Assembly: GCF_018732085.1 (NCBI RefSeq)
Contig: NZ_CP076103.1
Location: forward strand, 2,294,001 to 2,358,000
Direction: 5' to 3'
Length of the DNA: 64,000 nt
From: Lysobacter capsici
GTDB taxonomy: Bacteria > Pseudomonadota > Gammaproteobacteria > Xanthomonadales > Xanthomonadaceae
Shown: positions 9,136 to 17,892 of the stretch, one piece after another
Layout: each line of letters begins with the position of its first letter
Numbering within the stretch: the first letter of the stretch is position 1
The notes under the pieces: model-generated
The model's database searches: none
What the model saw: the letters and a program-made list of their open reading frames with translations, nothing else
Told to the model about the DNA's origin: nothing
Made by a program: the position numbers and the translations under genes

Positions 9136-9155
9136 CTCAATCAATAACGATTGAG
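9136..9155. promoter_or_regulatory. Perfect inverted repeat, candidate autoregulatory operator
   Basis: CTCAATC-AATAAC-GATTGAG forms perfect 7-base arms ending eight bases before the ATG of the DeoR-type regulator. A direct repeat TGCAC-N5-TGCAC lies just upstream (about 9114-9128). The placement is what one expects for autorepression by the adjacent regulator. It also argues against the in-frame TTG at 9151, which would lie inside the repeat. Confidence 0.6.
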
Positions 9156-9162
9156 CCCCATC

Positions 9163-9945
9163 ATGTCCGCCGAAGAACTGCTGCCGCAGCAGCGCCACCG
9201 CCTGATCCTCGAGCGCCTGTTGGCCCAGGGCCGGGTGATCGCGGTCGATCTGGCGCGCGAACTGGAGGTCTCGCACGACACCATCCGCCGCGATCTGCGC
9301 GAAATGGCGGCCGCCGGCCAATGCCGGCGCGTCTACGGCGGCGCCTTGCCGCTGGCGCCGGACAACGGCCCGATCGCGCTGCGCCAGACCCAGGCGCCGG
9401 GCCGCAAGGCCGCGCTGGCGCGCGTCGCGGTCGGACTGATCGAGCGCGGCCAGCTGATCTTTCTCGATGCCGGTTCGACCAACATCGCCATCGCCCAGGC
9501 TTTGCCGCACGGCTACGGCCTCACCGTGGCGACCAATGCGCCGGCGATCGCGGCCGTGCTGGCGCTGCGCGAGGACCTGCAACTGATCGTGATCGGCGGC
9601 CGGGTCGACGCGCGAATCGGTGCGAGCCTGGGCGCGGTGGCGATCCGCGATGCGCAGGCGATCCGCGGCGACATGTACTTCGCCGGTGTCTGCGGCGCGG
9701 ATGCGCAGGCCGGTATCAGCGCGCTCGACTACGAAGACGCGCAGTTCAAGCAGGCGGTCGCGGGGGCGAGTCGCGCGGTGGTGGCGGTGGCGACCGACGA
9801 AAAGCTCGGCACGGCCGCGCCGTTCGCGGTGGCGGCGGCCGAGGATCTGCATGCGCTGGTGATCGAGCGCGGCGCCGATGCGGCGCAGTCGCGCGCGTTC
9901 GAGGGCCTGGGCGTGCGGGTGGTGCGGGCGGAGGCGGTGGCGTGA
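9163..9945 (+). CDS. DeoR/GlpR family transcriptional regulator
   Basis: A 260-residue repressor-type regulator. The N-terminal winged helix-turn-helix (about residues 6-60) includes VIAVDLARELEVSHDTIRRDL, the family recognition-helix signature. The rest is a DeoR C-terminal sugar-phosphate sensor (ISOCOT fold) with FLDAGSTNIAIAQAL and the GADAQAGISALDY segment. The effector is probably a phosphorylated sugar, but no sugar catabolic operon lies beside it. The only same-strand neighbour is an MFS transporter 546 bases downstream. No Shine-Dalgarno sequence is evident; translation may be weak or leaderless. Confidence 0.88.
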   Translation: MSAEELLPQQRHRLILERLLAQGRVIAVDLARELEVSHDTIRRDLREMAAAGQCRRVYGGALPLAPDNGPIALRQTQAPGRKAALARVAVGLIERGQLIFLDAGSTNIAIAQALPHGYGLTVATNAPAIAAVLALREDLQLIVIGGRVDARIGASLGAVAIRDAQAIRGDMYFAGVCGADAQAGISALDYEDAQFKQAVAGASRAVVAVATDEKLGTAAPFAVAAAEDLHALVIERGADAAQSRAFEGLGVRVVRAEAVA

Positions 9946-10491
9946 GGGCGGTGTGGGTGGCCGGCGTCGGATCGAAAGGCGTCGGGGTTGAAACCCCTCC
10001 CACAAGAAACCTCGCGGCTGAAGCGCCTCTGGCACTGGATCTCGAGGTTGATCGCACTGGATCTCGAAGCCGAAGTTCTATCTGAAATGCCGCGGACCCA
10101 AGCGCCCTCCCGACAAATGACTGCGCAGTTAAAGCGCTCTCGCAAAGCGGCTCGCATTCTTGGACTCGACTCAATTCGAATTTTCTCAGGCGACGCGATT
10201 TGAATCGTTGCCGCAGCGCGACTGGAAATCTGTCTGGAAATCCGCAGCGCTTGAATCCGCAACGCCGTGCGAACCCCCGAGGTTTTTTGTGCGAGGGGTT
10301 TCAACTCCGACGCTTTCTCTTCCGACGCCGTCACTCCCACCTGCAAGCCCGACTTGAACCTGCAATCTCTTGTGAAGCTCCGAGGTTTTTCGTGGGAGGG
10401 GTTTCAACCCCGACGCTTTCCGTTCCGCCGCCGCCGCCGCCGATCCCACCTGCACCCCCCGACTTGAACCTGCAAACCCCCACCTGATCCC
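9946..10491. repeat. Intergenic region with three family-C repeats
   Basis: No gene is supported. One family-C copy points forward (about 9980-10015, GTCGGGGTTGAAACCCCTCC) and two point backward (about 10278-10315 and 10381-10418). All have the variant core GGGGTTGAAACCCC. The region between them is composed of degenerate CTCGAAG/GCGCTC words and looks like decayed repeat copies. Confidence 0.75.
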
Positions 10492-11727
10492 ATGCCTGCC
10501 CCGGAGTTCCAACCCCTCATGAGCGAATCCGACCCCAGCGCCGCCGCCACGGCCGCCGCATCCGGCCATCCAGCCAGCGCCGCACAGCGCGCACCGATCG
10601 GCGCAGTCGAGCGCCTGTCGACCCGCATCGCCTTCTTCATCGCCGGACTGGCGATGGCTGCGTGGGCGCCTCTGGTGCCTTACGCAAAAGCGCGCACCGG
10701 CGTCGACGACGGCACCCTGGGCCTGCTGCTGCTCGCACTGGGCGCCGGTTCGCTGGTGACCATGCCGCTGACCGGCGCGATCGCCGGCCGCTACGGTTGC
10801 CGCCGGGTGATCCTGCTGGCCAGCGCGGTGGTGTGCGCGAGCCTGCCGCTGCTCGCGCATTTCTCCGACGTGCCATCGATGGCGCTGACCTTGTTCGTGT
10901 TCGGCGCGGCGATCGGCAGCATCGACGTGGCGATCAACATCCAGGCGGTGATCGTCGAAAAAGCCAGCGGCCGCGCGCTGATGTCGGGGTTCCATGGCTT
11001 TTTCAGCGTCGGCGGCATCGCCGGCGCGGGCCTGGTCAGCGCGATGCTGTGGTGGCAGGTCGCGCCGTTGAACGCGGCGCTGGGCATCGCGGTATTGCTC
11101 GCGCTGCTGATGCTGTTCGGCGGCCGCGGCCTGCTGCGCTATGGCGACGACAGCCACGGCGGCGGCTCGATGTTCGTGTTGCCGCATGGCATCGTGATCG
11201 TGCTCGGCGTGCTGTGTTTCATCGTGTTCCTGGCCGAGGGCGCGATGCTCGACTGGAGCGCGCTGCTGCTGGTGTCGCAGCGCGCGGTCGACGCGAGCGT
11301 GGCCGGCATCGGTTATGCGGTGTTCGCCGCGGCGATGACCATCGGCCGCTTCAACGGCGACCGCATCGTGCAGCGGTTCGGTCCGCGGCCGATTCTGATG
11401 GTGGGTGGGGCTTGCGCGGCGGCCGGGTTTCTTCTTGCCGCGCTGGTGCCTTCCGCGACTGCGACCTTGATCGGCTTTGCCTTGGTGGGTTTCGGCTGTT
11501 CCAACATCGTGCCGGTGCTGTTCACCGCCGCCGGCAACCAGAAGGCCATGCCGTCGGGTCCGGCGATCTCGGCGATCAGCACCTTGGGCTATGCCGGCAT
11601 CCTCACCGGTCCGGCCGGGATCGGCTGGATCGCGAAGATCAGCAGCCTGCCGCTGGCGTTCGTGGTGCTGGGCCTGGCCTTGATCGCGGTCGCGGCCAGC
11701 GCGCGGATCGTCGCGGCCAGGCGCTGA
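10492..11727 (+). CDS. Major facilitator superfamily transporter (YbjJ-like)
   Basis: A 411-residue inner-membrane transporter with about 12 hydrophobic segments. Recognisable pieces are the loop-2 region GAIAGRYGCRRVILLAS, the paired AAIGSIDVAINIQAVIVE segment and GFHGFFSVGGIAGAG, which recalls the YbjJ-type branch of sugar/drug MFS proteins. The substrate cannot be read from sequence. An alternative ATG at 10519 (MSESDPS) would remove nine residues of a hydrophilic, probably disordered N-terminus; neither start has a strong ribosome-binding site. A DeoR-type regulator upstream could control it, but the intervening repeats argue against one operon. Confidence 0.8.
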   Translation: MPAPEFQPLMSESDPSAAATAAASGHPASAAQRAPIGAVERLSTRIAFFIAGLAMAAWAPLVPYAKARTGVDDGTLGLLLLALGAGSLVTMPLTGAIAGRYGCRRVILLASAVVCASLPLLAHFSDVPSMALTLFVFGAAIGSIDVAINIQAVIVEKASGRALMSGFHGFFSVGGIAGAGLVSAMLWWQVAPLNAALGIAVLLALLMLFGGRGLLRYGDDSHGGGSMFVLPHGIVIVLGVLCFIVFLAEGAMLDWSALLLVSQRAVDASVAGIGYAVFAAAMTIGRFNGDRIVQRFGPRPILMVGGACAAAGFLLAALVPSATATLIGFALVGFGCSNIVPVLFTAAGNQKAMPSGPAISAISTLGYAGILTGPAGIGWIAKISSLPLAFVVLGLALIAVAASARIVAARR

Positions 11728-11745
11728 ATCCGTTGCGCGTGGCGC

Positions 11746-12213
11746 TCAACGCGGGCGCCGCGCCAGCCAGCGATCGAGTTGCGCGGCGAAGGCTTGCCGG
11801 TCGCGCGCGTGGAAGGCCGGCGGGCCGCCGGTCTGGATGCCGGCGCCGCGCAGTTCGTCCATGAAATTGCGCACCGACAGTCGCTCGGCGATGTTGTCGC
11901 GGGTGTACAGGTCGCCGCGCGGGTTGAGCGCGACCGCGCCTTTTTCCAGCGCCAGCGAGGCCAGCGGGATGTCCTGAGTCACCACCAGATCGCCGGCGGC
12001 GAGGCGCTGCACGATTTCGTTGTCGGCCGCATCCAGTCCGCCCAGCACTTGGATGGCGCGGATGAAGCGCGACGGCGGCGTGCGCAGCCACTGGTTCGCG
12101 ACCAAAGTCAGCGGCACCTGCGCGCGTTCGGCGGCGCGGAACAGGATCTCCTTGATCACGACCGGGCAGGCGTCGGCGTCGACCCAGATTTGCGGCGAAG
12201 CGGTGGCGGTCAT
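11746..12213 (-). CDS. YaiI/YqxD (DUF188) family protein
   Basis: A 155-residue protein with the DUF188 signature WVDADACPVVIKEIL at residues 10-24, the VVTQDIPLASLALEKGA segment and NPRGDLYT. The acidic residues fit the PIN-like nuclease fold proposed for the family, but no activity is established. It converges on the MFS gene with only 18 bases between the stops, leaving no room for a separate terminator. Confidence 0.9.
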   Translation of the reverse strand: MTATASPQIWVDADACPVVIKEILFRAAERAQVPLTLVANQWLRTPPSRFIRAIQVLGGLDAADNEIVQRLAAGDLVVTQDIPLASLALEKGAVALNPRGDLYTRDNIAERLSVRNFMDELRGAGIQTGGPPAFHARDRQAFAAQLDRWLARRPR

Positions 12214-12513
12214 GGCGTAACGAAGCCGGTGTCGAGGGCGAGGCCGGCAGTGTGACCGCCTTGGCCGGACACGTCATCGGCTTGCACCGGCGGCGGGTTC
12301 CGCGCTGGCGCGCAGCTCGCGATATCGGCCACGGCAAGCGGGCTGGTATTCTCGATGCCTGGCTTCCACGGCATCGGCCTGGAGCCTGCGGATACGGCGA
12401 ACGGCGCCGATCCGGGGCAGGGGAACCGTCATGGATTGCGACTTTCCGCGTCACCCCAATCGCCGGCCGGCGCGCGTTTGCGCGAGCCGGTCTCGTGTTC
12501 GCGGGCGGCGGCG
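12214..12513. other. Divergent intergenic region
   Basis: Three hundred bases between yaiI and the unknown/nucleotidyltransferase module. It is open in frame from 12355, but the extension looks like low-information GC-rich sequence and is not supported as coding. Promoters for both directions should lie here; I see no convincing consensus. Confidence 0.4.
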
Positions 12514-13215
12514 ATGAGCGAGGCCGCGCCGCAATTCGAAGGCGAATTCGAAACCCACCTGACCGTCGCGGGCGAACGCGGCGAGTTGGATGGCGAGGGC
12601 CTGCTGCGCTTCGCCCAGGCGCACGGACTCAAGTGCCTGCAGATCGAACTCGCGCGCGGCACGCATGCTTTCCAGCCGATGCTCACCCGTCGCGGCCGAG
12701 GCGATCTGGCCGGCGAACTCGCGATCGCCGCACGCCTGGCCGCGCAGTTGCGCGACGCCGGTTTCGCGGTGTGCCGGACCAAGATCGAAGCCTCGCCGAC
12801 GAACGCCGGCATTCCCCAGCACGAACACGAAGCGCAGCCGGGCCGTTATTTCGAAAGCCACATCAAGCTGTTGCTGTCGGCGCAGGCCGATACCGGCGAA
12901 CTGGCCGCGCTGGCGATCGCCCACGGCGCGCACCTGTCGCGCAATGCGCTGCGGCGGCGCGACGATGGCCGCCACGAGCGCTTCGTGACCCAGCGTTATG
13001 CGCGCGGCGGCTTTCGCGCGGTCGACGCGGCGCTGCGCAATTTACTGGACGCGCTACGGCCGCTGGGCCATCGCCAGCTGAGCGTGGAGACCGAATACGT
13101 CGTGCACGACAGCAATCTGGCGATCGACGACGGCTGGATCGTGCCGGCCACCACGCTCGCCGCCAGCCCGGCGCCGGCGTTCGACGCGAACCACACCCCC
13201 AGGATCATGAGATGA
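12514..13215 (+). CDS. Unknown protein with duplicated FE-x-H motif, paired with a nucleotidyltransferase
   Basis: I do not recognise a named family. The 233-residue soluble protein seems to consist of two related halves: FETHLTV (residues 12-18) and YFESHIKLLL (112-121) share a pattern F-E-x-H-hydrophobic-x-hydrophobic. The first is followed by CLQIELARGTHAFQPMLT and the second by LAIAHGAHLSRNALRR. The second half ends in a strongly patterned VETEYVVHDSNLAIDDGW. No signal peptide or membrane segment is present. Its stop overlaps the start of the next gene by four bases (ATGA), which indicates tight coupling to the nucleotidyltransferase. A longer in-frame start at 12355 is possible but unsupported. 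Confidence 0.8.
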   Translation: MSEAAPQFEGEFETHLTVAGERGELDGEGLLRFAQAHGLKCLQIELARGTHAFQPMLTRRGRGDLAGELAIAARLAAQLRDAGFAVCRTKIEASPTNAGIPQHEHEAQPGRYFESHIKLLLSAQADTGELAALAIAHGAHLSRNALRRRDDGRHERFVTQRYARGGFRAVDAALRNLLDALRPLGHRQLSVETEYVVHDSNLAIDDGWIVPATTLAASPAPAFDANHTPRIMR

Positions 13216-14129
13216 GCCAGATCAGCCCGCCGCCTTCCGGCTATCCCAGCACCTTCCTGCTCGGCGGCGATCAGCGCCCGGATATTTTCGATCCGGCGCT
13301 GAAACATTACGGCCGCGCATTCCGCCCCGGCGAGCCGGTGTTCGCCGACGGCGGCGACCGGCGCCGCTGGTACGAAGCGCGCGCCTCGGTGATCGATCAC
13401 GTGCTGCGCACCGTCGCGGCCTCGCCCTGGCGCGCACGCCTGCTGCTGCGCGGAAGCGTGCTGCTGCATGCGTTCATCGGCGAGAAGGCGCGCACGCCCG
13501 GCGATATCGATTGGGTGGTGCTGCCGGCGCACCTCAAATCCGACGACGCCCAGGCCGATACGATGCTGGAGGAGCTGACCGCGCGTGTGCTCGCCGAGCC
13601 GATCGCCGGACCGGCGCGACTGCATGCCGAGCCGATCGGACGCGACGAGATCTGGACCTACGAACGCGCCGACGGCATCCGCCTGAGCTTCGTGTGGTCG
13701 GTCGAAGGGCTGCCGGCCGGGACGATCCAGCTCGATTTCGTGTTCGGCGAAAAACTGCCGCAGGAACCGGTGGTCACGGCGGTCCCGGCCGCATCGGGCG
13801 AGCCGATCTATCTGCTGGGCGCCAGCGCCGAGTTGTCGTTGGCCTGGAAGATCCTGTGGCTGGAGACCGACAGCTATCCGCAGGGCAAGGACCTGTACGA
13901 CGCGGTGATGCTGGCCGAGCACACGGTGTTGTCGATGGACCTGCTGCGGCAAGTGCTGGACATGAACAAGGACTGGATCTCGCAGGGCAGGGTGTTCGGG
14001 ATGTCCAGCGTGATGGAGTGGCAGATCGACTGGAAGAATTTCCAGCGCGAATATCCCTGGGTGCAGGGCGATCTCGAGTCCTGGCGGCAGCGCCTGATCC
14101 AGTCGGTGATCGTCACGCGCAGCGCTTGA
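13212..14129 (+). CDS. AbiEii/AbiGii-like nucleotidyltransferase
   Basis: A 305-residue protein with the two halves of a nucleotidyltransferase active site: RGSVLLHAF at residues 80-88 (in place of the usual GGT-hydrophobic motif) and RTPGDIDWVV (94-103), where Asp98 and Asp100 are the expected metal ligands. A later IQLDFVFGEKLP may provide the third Asp. The C-terminal part (SAELSLAWKILWLETDSYPQGKDLYDAVML) is the helical K-x-R-K/D-LYD segment seen in AbiEii toxins. No AbiEi antitoxin-like winged helix gene is adjacent; the partner is the unknown gene it overlaps. Enzymatic role (toxin, tRNA or small-molecule nucleotidyl transfer) is open. Confidence 0.78.
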   Translation: MSQISPPPSGYPSTFLLGGDQRPDIFDPALKHYGRAFRPGEPVFADGGDRRRWYEARASVIDHVLRTVAASPWRARLLLRGSVLLHAFIGEKARTPGDIDWVVLPAHLKSDDAQADTMLEELTARVLAEPIAGPARLHAEPIGRDEIWTYERADGIRLSFVWSVEGLPAGTIQLDFVFGEKLPQEPVVTAVPAASGEPIYLLGASAELSLAWKILWLETDSYPQGKDLYDAVMLAEHTVLSMDLLRQVLDMNKDWISQGRVFGMSSVMEWQIDWKNFQREYPWVQGDLESWRQRLIQSVIVTRSA

Positions 14130-14240
14130 GGCAGTTCGCGCGCGGGGCCGTGCCGAGGGCGCAAACGGCGCCACGGATCGTCACGGCCGCGGCCGCGTTT
14201 CCCCGCTACCATGCCGCATCGCCCACGCCGGACGCGCCTC

Positions 14241-14921
14241 ATGATCAAGGTTCATCACCTCAACAATTCCCGCTCGCAGCGCGTGTTGTGGCTGCTGGAA
14301 GAGCTCGAGCTGCCGTACGAGGTGATCCGCTACCAGCGCGATCCCAAGACCATGCTGGCGCCGAAGGAATTGCGCGCGATCCATCCGCTGGGCAAATCGC
14401 CGGTGGTCGAACTCGACGGCCAGGTGCTGGCCGAATCGGCGGCGATCATCGAAACCCTGACCGAACGCTACGACAGCGAGCACCGGGTGTCGCCGCCGCT
14501 GCAACCGCTGGAGGGCGAGGAGCGCATGCGCTATCGCTACTGGCTGCATTACGCCGAGGGTTCGGCGATGCCGCCGCTGCTGCTCAGCCTGGTGTTCTCG
14601 CGGCTCAAGCAGGCGCCGATGCCGTTCTTCGTCAAGCCGGTGGCGCGCGGCATCGCCGACAAGGCGCTGTCCTCGTTCGTCGGGCCGCAGCTGAAGCTGC
14701 ACCTGGACTACATCGAAAGCGAACTGGGTCAGCGCGCGTGGTTCGCCGGCGAACGCTTCACCGCGGCCGACATCCAGATGAGCTTTCCGGTCGAAGCGGC
14801 GATGGCGCGGGCGAAGGACGGCCAGCGTCCGCGCATGCAGGCCTTCGTCGAGCGCATCCAGGCCCGGCCCGCGTATCAGCGCGCGCTGGAGAAGGGCGGG
14901 CCGTATTCGTTGCTGAGCTGA
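14241..14921 (+). CDS. Glutathione S-transferase family protein
   Basis: A 226-residue cytosolic GST. The thioredoxin-like N-terminus MIKVHHLNNSRSQRVLWLLEEL carries Asn/Ser residues (positions 8-10) at the usual catalytic site, and HPLGKSPVVELDG with LAESAAIIETL is the classical glutathione-binding loop (cis-Pro and the ES pair). The C-terminal helical domain includes GERFTAADIQMSFPVEAA, the N-capping box motif. It resembles yeast Gtt1-type GSTs. The ATG at 14241 is chosen over one 30 bases upstream because similarity begins here. Confidence 0.9.
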   Translation: MIKVHHLNNSRSQRVLWLLEELELPYEVIRYQRDPKTMLAPKELRAIHPLGKSPVVELDGQVLAESAAIIETLTERYDSEHRVSPPLQPLEGEERMRYRYWLHYAEGSAMPPLLLSLVFSRLKQAPMPFFVKPVARGIADKALSSFVGPQLKLHLDYIESELGQRAWFAGERFTAADIQMSFPVEAAMARAKDGQRPRMQAFVERIQARPAYQRALEKGGPYSLLS

Positions 14922-15045
14922 GCTGAGGCGATTGCGGCGGCGATCCGCGCGCGGCGAGCCCGGGCGGCTTGGATTGCCGGGGCCGCGCACCCATTAAACC
15001 GGTGCCGTCGCTTCGACGGGTTTCGCCATCGGCTTTCAGGTCAGC

Positions 15046-16608
15046 ATGCACGCACTGCGATTCGACAACGCCTTCGTCCGCGAACTGCCCGGCGACCCGG
15101 ACACCGCGCCGGGCATCCGCCAGGTGCATGGCGCCCTGTACTCGCGGGTCGAACCCACGCCGGTGCAGGCGCCGCGCGTGCTGGCGTATTCGGCCGAAAT
15201 GGCCGCGACCCTCGGGCTGGACGCCGAGGACATCGCCAGCGACACCTTCGCCGCGGTGTTCGGCGGCAATGCGTTACTAGACGGCATGGAGCCGTACGCG
15301 GCCAATTACGGCGGCCATCAGTTCGGCCAATGGGCCGGGCAGCTCGGCGACGGCCGCGCGATCTCGCTCGGCGAAACCGTCAACGCGGCCGGCGAGCGCT
15401 GGGAACTGCAACTCAAGGGCGCCGGACCGACCCCGTACTCGCGCAGCGCCGATGGCCGCGCGGTGCTGCGTTCGTCGATACGCGAATTCCTGTGCAGCGA
15501 GGCCATGCATCACCTCGGCGTGCCGACCACGCGCGCGCTGAGTCTGGTCGGCACCGGCGAATCGGTGGTCCGCGACATGTTCTACGACGGCCATCCGCAG
15601 GCCGAACCGGGCGCGATCGTGTGCCGGGTCGCACCGTCGTTCATCCGCTTCGGCAATTTCGAACTGCCGGCCTCGCGCGGCGAAAACGAAGTGCTGCGGC
15701 AATTGCTCGATTTCTGCATCCGTCGCGATTTTCCGCATCTGTCGGGCGAGGGCGAGGCGCTGTATGCGCGCTGGTTCTTCGAGGTGTGCGAACGCACCGC
15801 GGTGCTGATGGCGCATTGGCAGCGGGTCGGCTTCGTGCATGGGGTGATGAACACCGACAACCTGTCCATTCTCGGCCTGACCATCGATTACGGTCCCTAC
15901 GGCTGGGTCGACAACTACGACCCGGACTGGACTCCGAATACCACCGACGCCGGTCGCCGTCGTTATCGCTTCGGTCAGCAGCCGCAGGTGGCGTACTGGA
16001 ACCTGAGCCGACTGGCGGGGGCCTTGTCGCCGTTGATCGCGGTGGAACGATTGCAGGACGGGCTGCGTGGTTTCGTCGAGGCCTACAACCAGGCCGAGCG
16101 CGACAGCATCGCGCGCAAGCTCGGCCTGCGCGAATGCGGCGACGGCGATGTCGCGCTGATGCAGGAACTGCGCGAATGGCTGCAGATGCATGAGGTCGAC
16201 ATGACGATTTTCTTCCGTGCGCTGGCGCTGATCGATGTCGAGCATGAAACGTTTGATGTGGGCGTGTTCGCCGATGCGTACTACGACCCCGACAAGGCCG
16301 GCGCGGGCGAGCCGGCCTTGCGCGCGTGGCTGGCGCGTTACGCCGCGCGTGCGCGCGAGGATGCGATGCCGGCGGCGCAGCGGGTCGAGCGCATGAACGC
16401 GGCGAACCCGCGCTATGTGCTGCGCAATTATCTGGCCCAGCAAGCGATCGATCGGGCCGAACAAGGCGATTTCGACGGCATCGCCGAACTGCTCGAGGTG
16501 ATGCGGCGGCCGTATCAGGATCAGCCCGGGCGCGAGGCGTTCGCGGCGAAGCGGCCGGATTGGGCGCGGGAGAAGGCGGGGTGTTCGATGTTGTCTTGCA
16601 GTTCTTGA
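15046..16608 (+). CDS. selO: Protein adenylyltransferase SelO (YdiU)
   Basis: A 520-residue pseudokinase-fold AMPylase that transfers AMP to protein hydroxyls, linked to redox stress in E. coli. The hallmark regions are present: NYGGHQFGQWAGQLGDGRAI (around residues 87-106), the ELQLKGAGPTPYSRSADGRAVLRSS nucleotide-binding stretch and the catalytic-loop equivalent HGVMNTDN with the later DYGPYGWVDNYDP. The protein ends in Cys-Ser-Ser, the place where eukaryotic SelO carries selenocysteine. Length is near the family norm (E. coli about 480). Appears monocistronic. Confidence 0.95.
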   Translation: MHALRFDNAFVRELPGDPDTAPGIRQVHGALYSRVEPTPVQAPRVLAYSAEMAATLGLDAEDIASDTFAAVFGGNALLDGMEPYAANYGGHQFGQWAGQLGDGRAISLGETVNAAGERWELQLKGAGPTPYSRSADGRAVLRSSIREFLCSEAMHHLGVPTTRALSLVGTGESVVRDMFYDGHPQAEPGAIVCRVAPSFIRFGNFELPASRGENEVLRQLLDFCIRRDFPHLSGEGEALYARWFFEVCERTAVLMAHWQRVGFVHGVMNTDNLSILGLTIDYGPYGWVDNYDPDWTPNTTDAGRRRYRFGQQPQVAYWNLSRLAGALSPLIAVERLQDGLRGFVEAYNQAERDSIARKLGLRECGDGDVALMQELREWLQMHEVDMTIFFRALALIDVEHETFDVGVFADAYYDPDKAGAGEPALRAWLARYAARAREDAMPAAQRVERMNAANPRYVLRNYLAQQAIDRAEQGDFDGIAELLEVMRRPYQDQPGREAFAAKRPDWAREKAGCSMLSCSS

Positions 16609-16699
16609 GTTCGCGTGGTGGAGCAGTTGTCGTGGACGGCGGGGTTTCTACCGTCGCCGCTCGCTATCGTTCTGGTGGGATGCGTCGTGGGTGAGGTTT

Positions 16700-16727
16700 C
16701 GCGGTCGCGGCTTGCGCCGCTCCTACA
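16700..16727 (-). repeat. Solitary family-A repeat
   Basis: A single inverted-orientation copy of the 28-base family-A element (CGCGGTCGCGGCTTGCGCC and onward) in the 206-base gap after selO. It has no partner, unlike most copies. Confidence 0.85.
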
Positions 16728-16814
16728 GTCGCCTTCGTGTCGCACACATGAAAATGGATTTTGCCGCGGCGACTCAAGCAAACTGACGCACCTCATCCGC
16801 TTTCGATCGACTGC

Positions 16815-17684
16815 ATGAATCCCGCACCGAGCTTGCGCGTGGTCAGCCACCGCGATACCGATCTTCATGCCGCGTACTGCGACTACGTCGCGCAGGTCTT
16901 CACCCAGGCCGACTTCCGCCGCTGGTGCGAATGGCGGCAGTGGAACGAGGACTATCTCGCGTTCTGTGTGTTTCAGGACGGACGCGTGGTCGCCAATGCC
17001 TCGGCGATGCGCATGCGGTTGGTGATCGAGGGCGCGCACGTCGACGGCTGGCAGCTCGGCGCGGTCGGTTGTCTGCCGCAATTGCGCGGGCGTGGCCTGG
17101 CCCGCACGGCGATGCACGCCGCGTTGGCGCATTGCGGCGACGCGCCGATATTGCTGTTCGCCAACGAACGGGTGCTCGATTTCTATCCGCGCTTCGGTTT
17201 CGCGCCCGCGCCGCAGAGCCTGTTCGCGCTCGACTGGCAGGCGCAGCCCGGGTCTGAGCAAGCGCCGGTGCTCGATCTGGCCGATCCGTCGGTGCGCGCG
17301 CAGTTCCTGCGCGCCGCCGCGTCGGCGCGGCCGGTCAGCGAGCGTTTCGGCGCGCGCGACTACGGCCGCACCGCGACCTGGTACGCCGCCAACGGCTACG
17401 CCAGCGCGCTGCACCGGCTGGATGAGGATGTCTGGGTCTTCGCCCAGGCCGAGGACGGGGTGCTGACGATCGAGGATGTGTTCGCCTCGGAGCCGGTCGA
17501 TTGGCCGGCCGCGATCGGACGATTGATCGACCAGCCGATTCGCGAGTTGCGCTTCGGCTTCACGCCGGAGCGCGACTGGCCGCAGGCGCGGGTGCTCGGC
17601 GAGGAGGCCGATGCCGGCCTGTTCGTGCGCAATCTGGCGGTGCCGGCGTCGCCGAACCGGTTTGCGCTGCTGGCGCGGACCTGA
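16815..17684 (+). CDS. GNAT family N-acetyltransferase
   Basis: A 289-residue acetyl-CoA-dependent acyltransferase. The N-terminal GNAT core carries the acetyl-CoA loop in QLRGRGLARTAMHAAL (about residues 91-106: Q-x-x-G-R-G-L-A) after the GAVGCLP strand, then PILLFANERVLDFYPRFGF, a typical C-terminal GNAT motif (Y-x-R-F-G-F). The last 120 residues form an extra domain (FGARDYGRTATWYAANGYA) as in the double-domain or Eis-like GNATs. The substrate is unknown. The ATG at 16815 lies just before the conserved part and lacks a clear ribosome-binding site. Confidence 0.82.
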   Translation: MNPAPSLRVVSHRDTDLHAAYCDYVAQVFTQADFRRWCEWRQWNEDYLAFCVFQDGRVVANASAMRMRLVIEGAHVDGWQLGAVGCLPQLRGRGLARTAMHAALAHCGDAPILLFANERVLDFYPRFGFAPAPQSLFALDWQAQPGSEQAPVLDLADPSVRAQFLRAAASARPVSERFGARDYGRTATWYAANGYASALHRLDEDVWVFAQAEDGVLTIEDVFASEPVDWPAAIGRLIDQPIRELRFGFTPERDWPQARVLGEEADAGLFVRNLAVPASPNRFALLART

Positions 17685-17775
17685 GCCCGATCGCCGCGTG
17701 CGTGTAGCCGCTGCGATGCGGTCCCGGTGGTTGCGGCCGTCGCGGCAACCGCCGGGCAGGGCGCTGGAGCGACCC

Positions 17776-17892
17776 TCAGACCGGAGCGAAGCCCTTGGTG
17801 GTCTTCTTTTCGTTCTTCTCGGTGCGCTTTTCCTTCATGGTCTTGGCCGGTTTCTTCTTGGTTTCCTTCTTGCGGTCCATGCCCTTGCTCAT
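17776..17892 (-). CDS. Small lysine-rich protein (38 residues)
   Basis: A very short gene below usual annotation cutoffs. It encodes MSKGMDRKKETKKKPAKT followed by a similarly basic tail and an FAPV end: 13 Lys and 2 Arg in 38 residues. A purine-rich GAGGAAAA sits about seven bases upstream of the ATG. The composition and SKG(M/Q)D-KK start fit small conserved basic proteins in gammaproteobacteria with no known role. It probably binds nucleic acid or ribosomes, but that is inference from charge alone. Confidence 0.7.
   Translation of the reverse strand: MSKGMDRKKETKKKPAKTMKEKRTEKNEKKTTKGFAPV

Noticed and set aside
9151..9162. TTG start of the DeoR-type regulator
   Set aside because: It lies inside the perfect inverted repeat; the ATG at 9163 begins typical family sequence.
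12355..12513. N-terminal extension of the unknown protein before ATG 12514
   Set aside because: The extension is Gly/Pro/Arg-rich noise; recognisable strand structure starts at MSEAAPQFEGEFETH.
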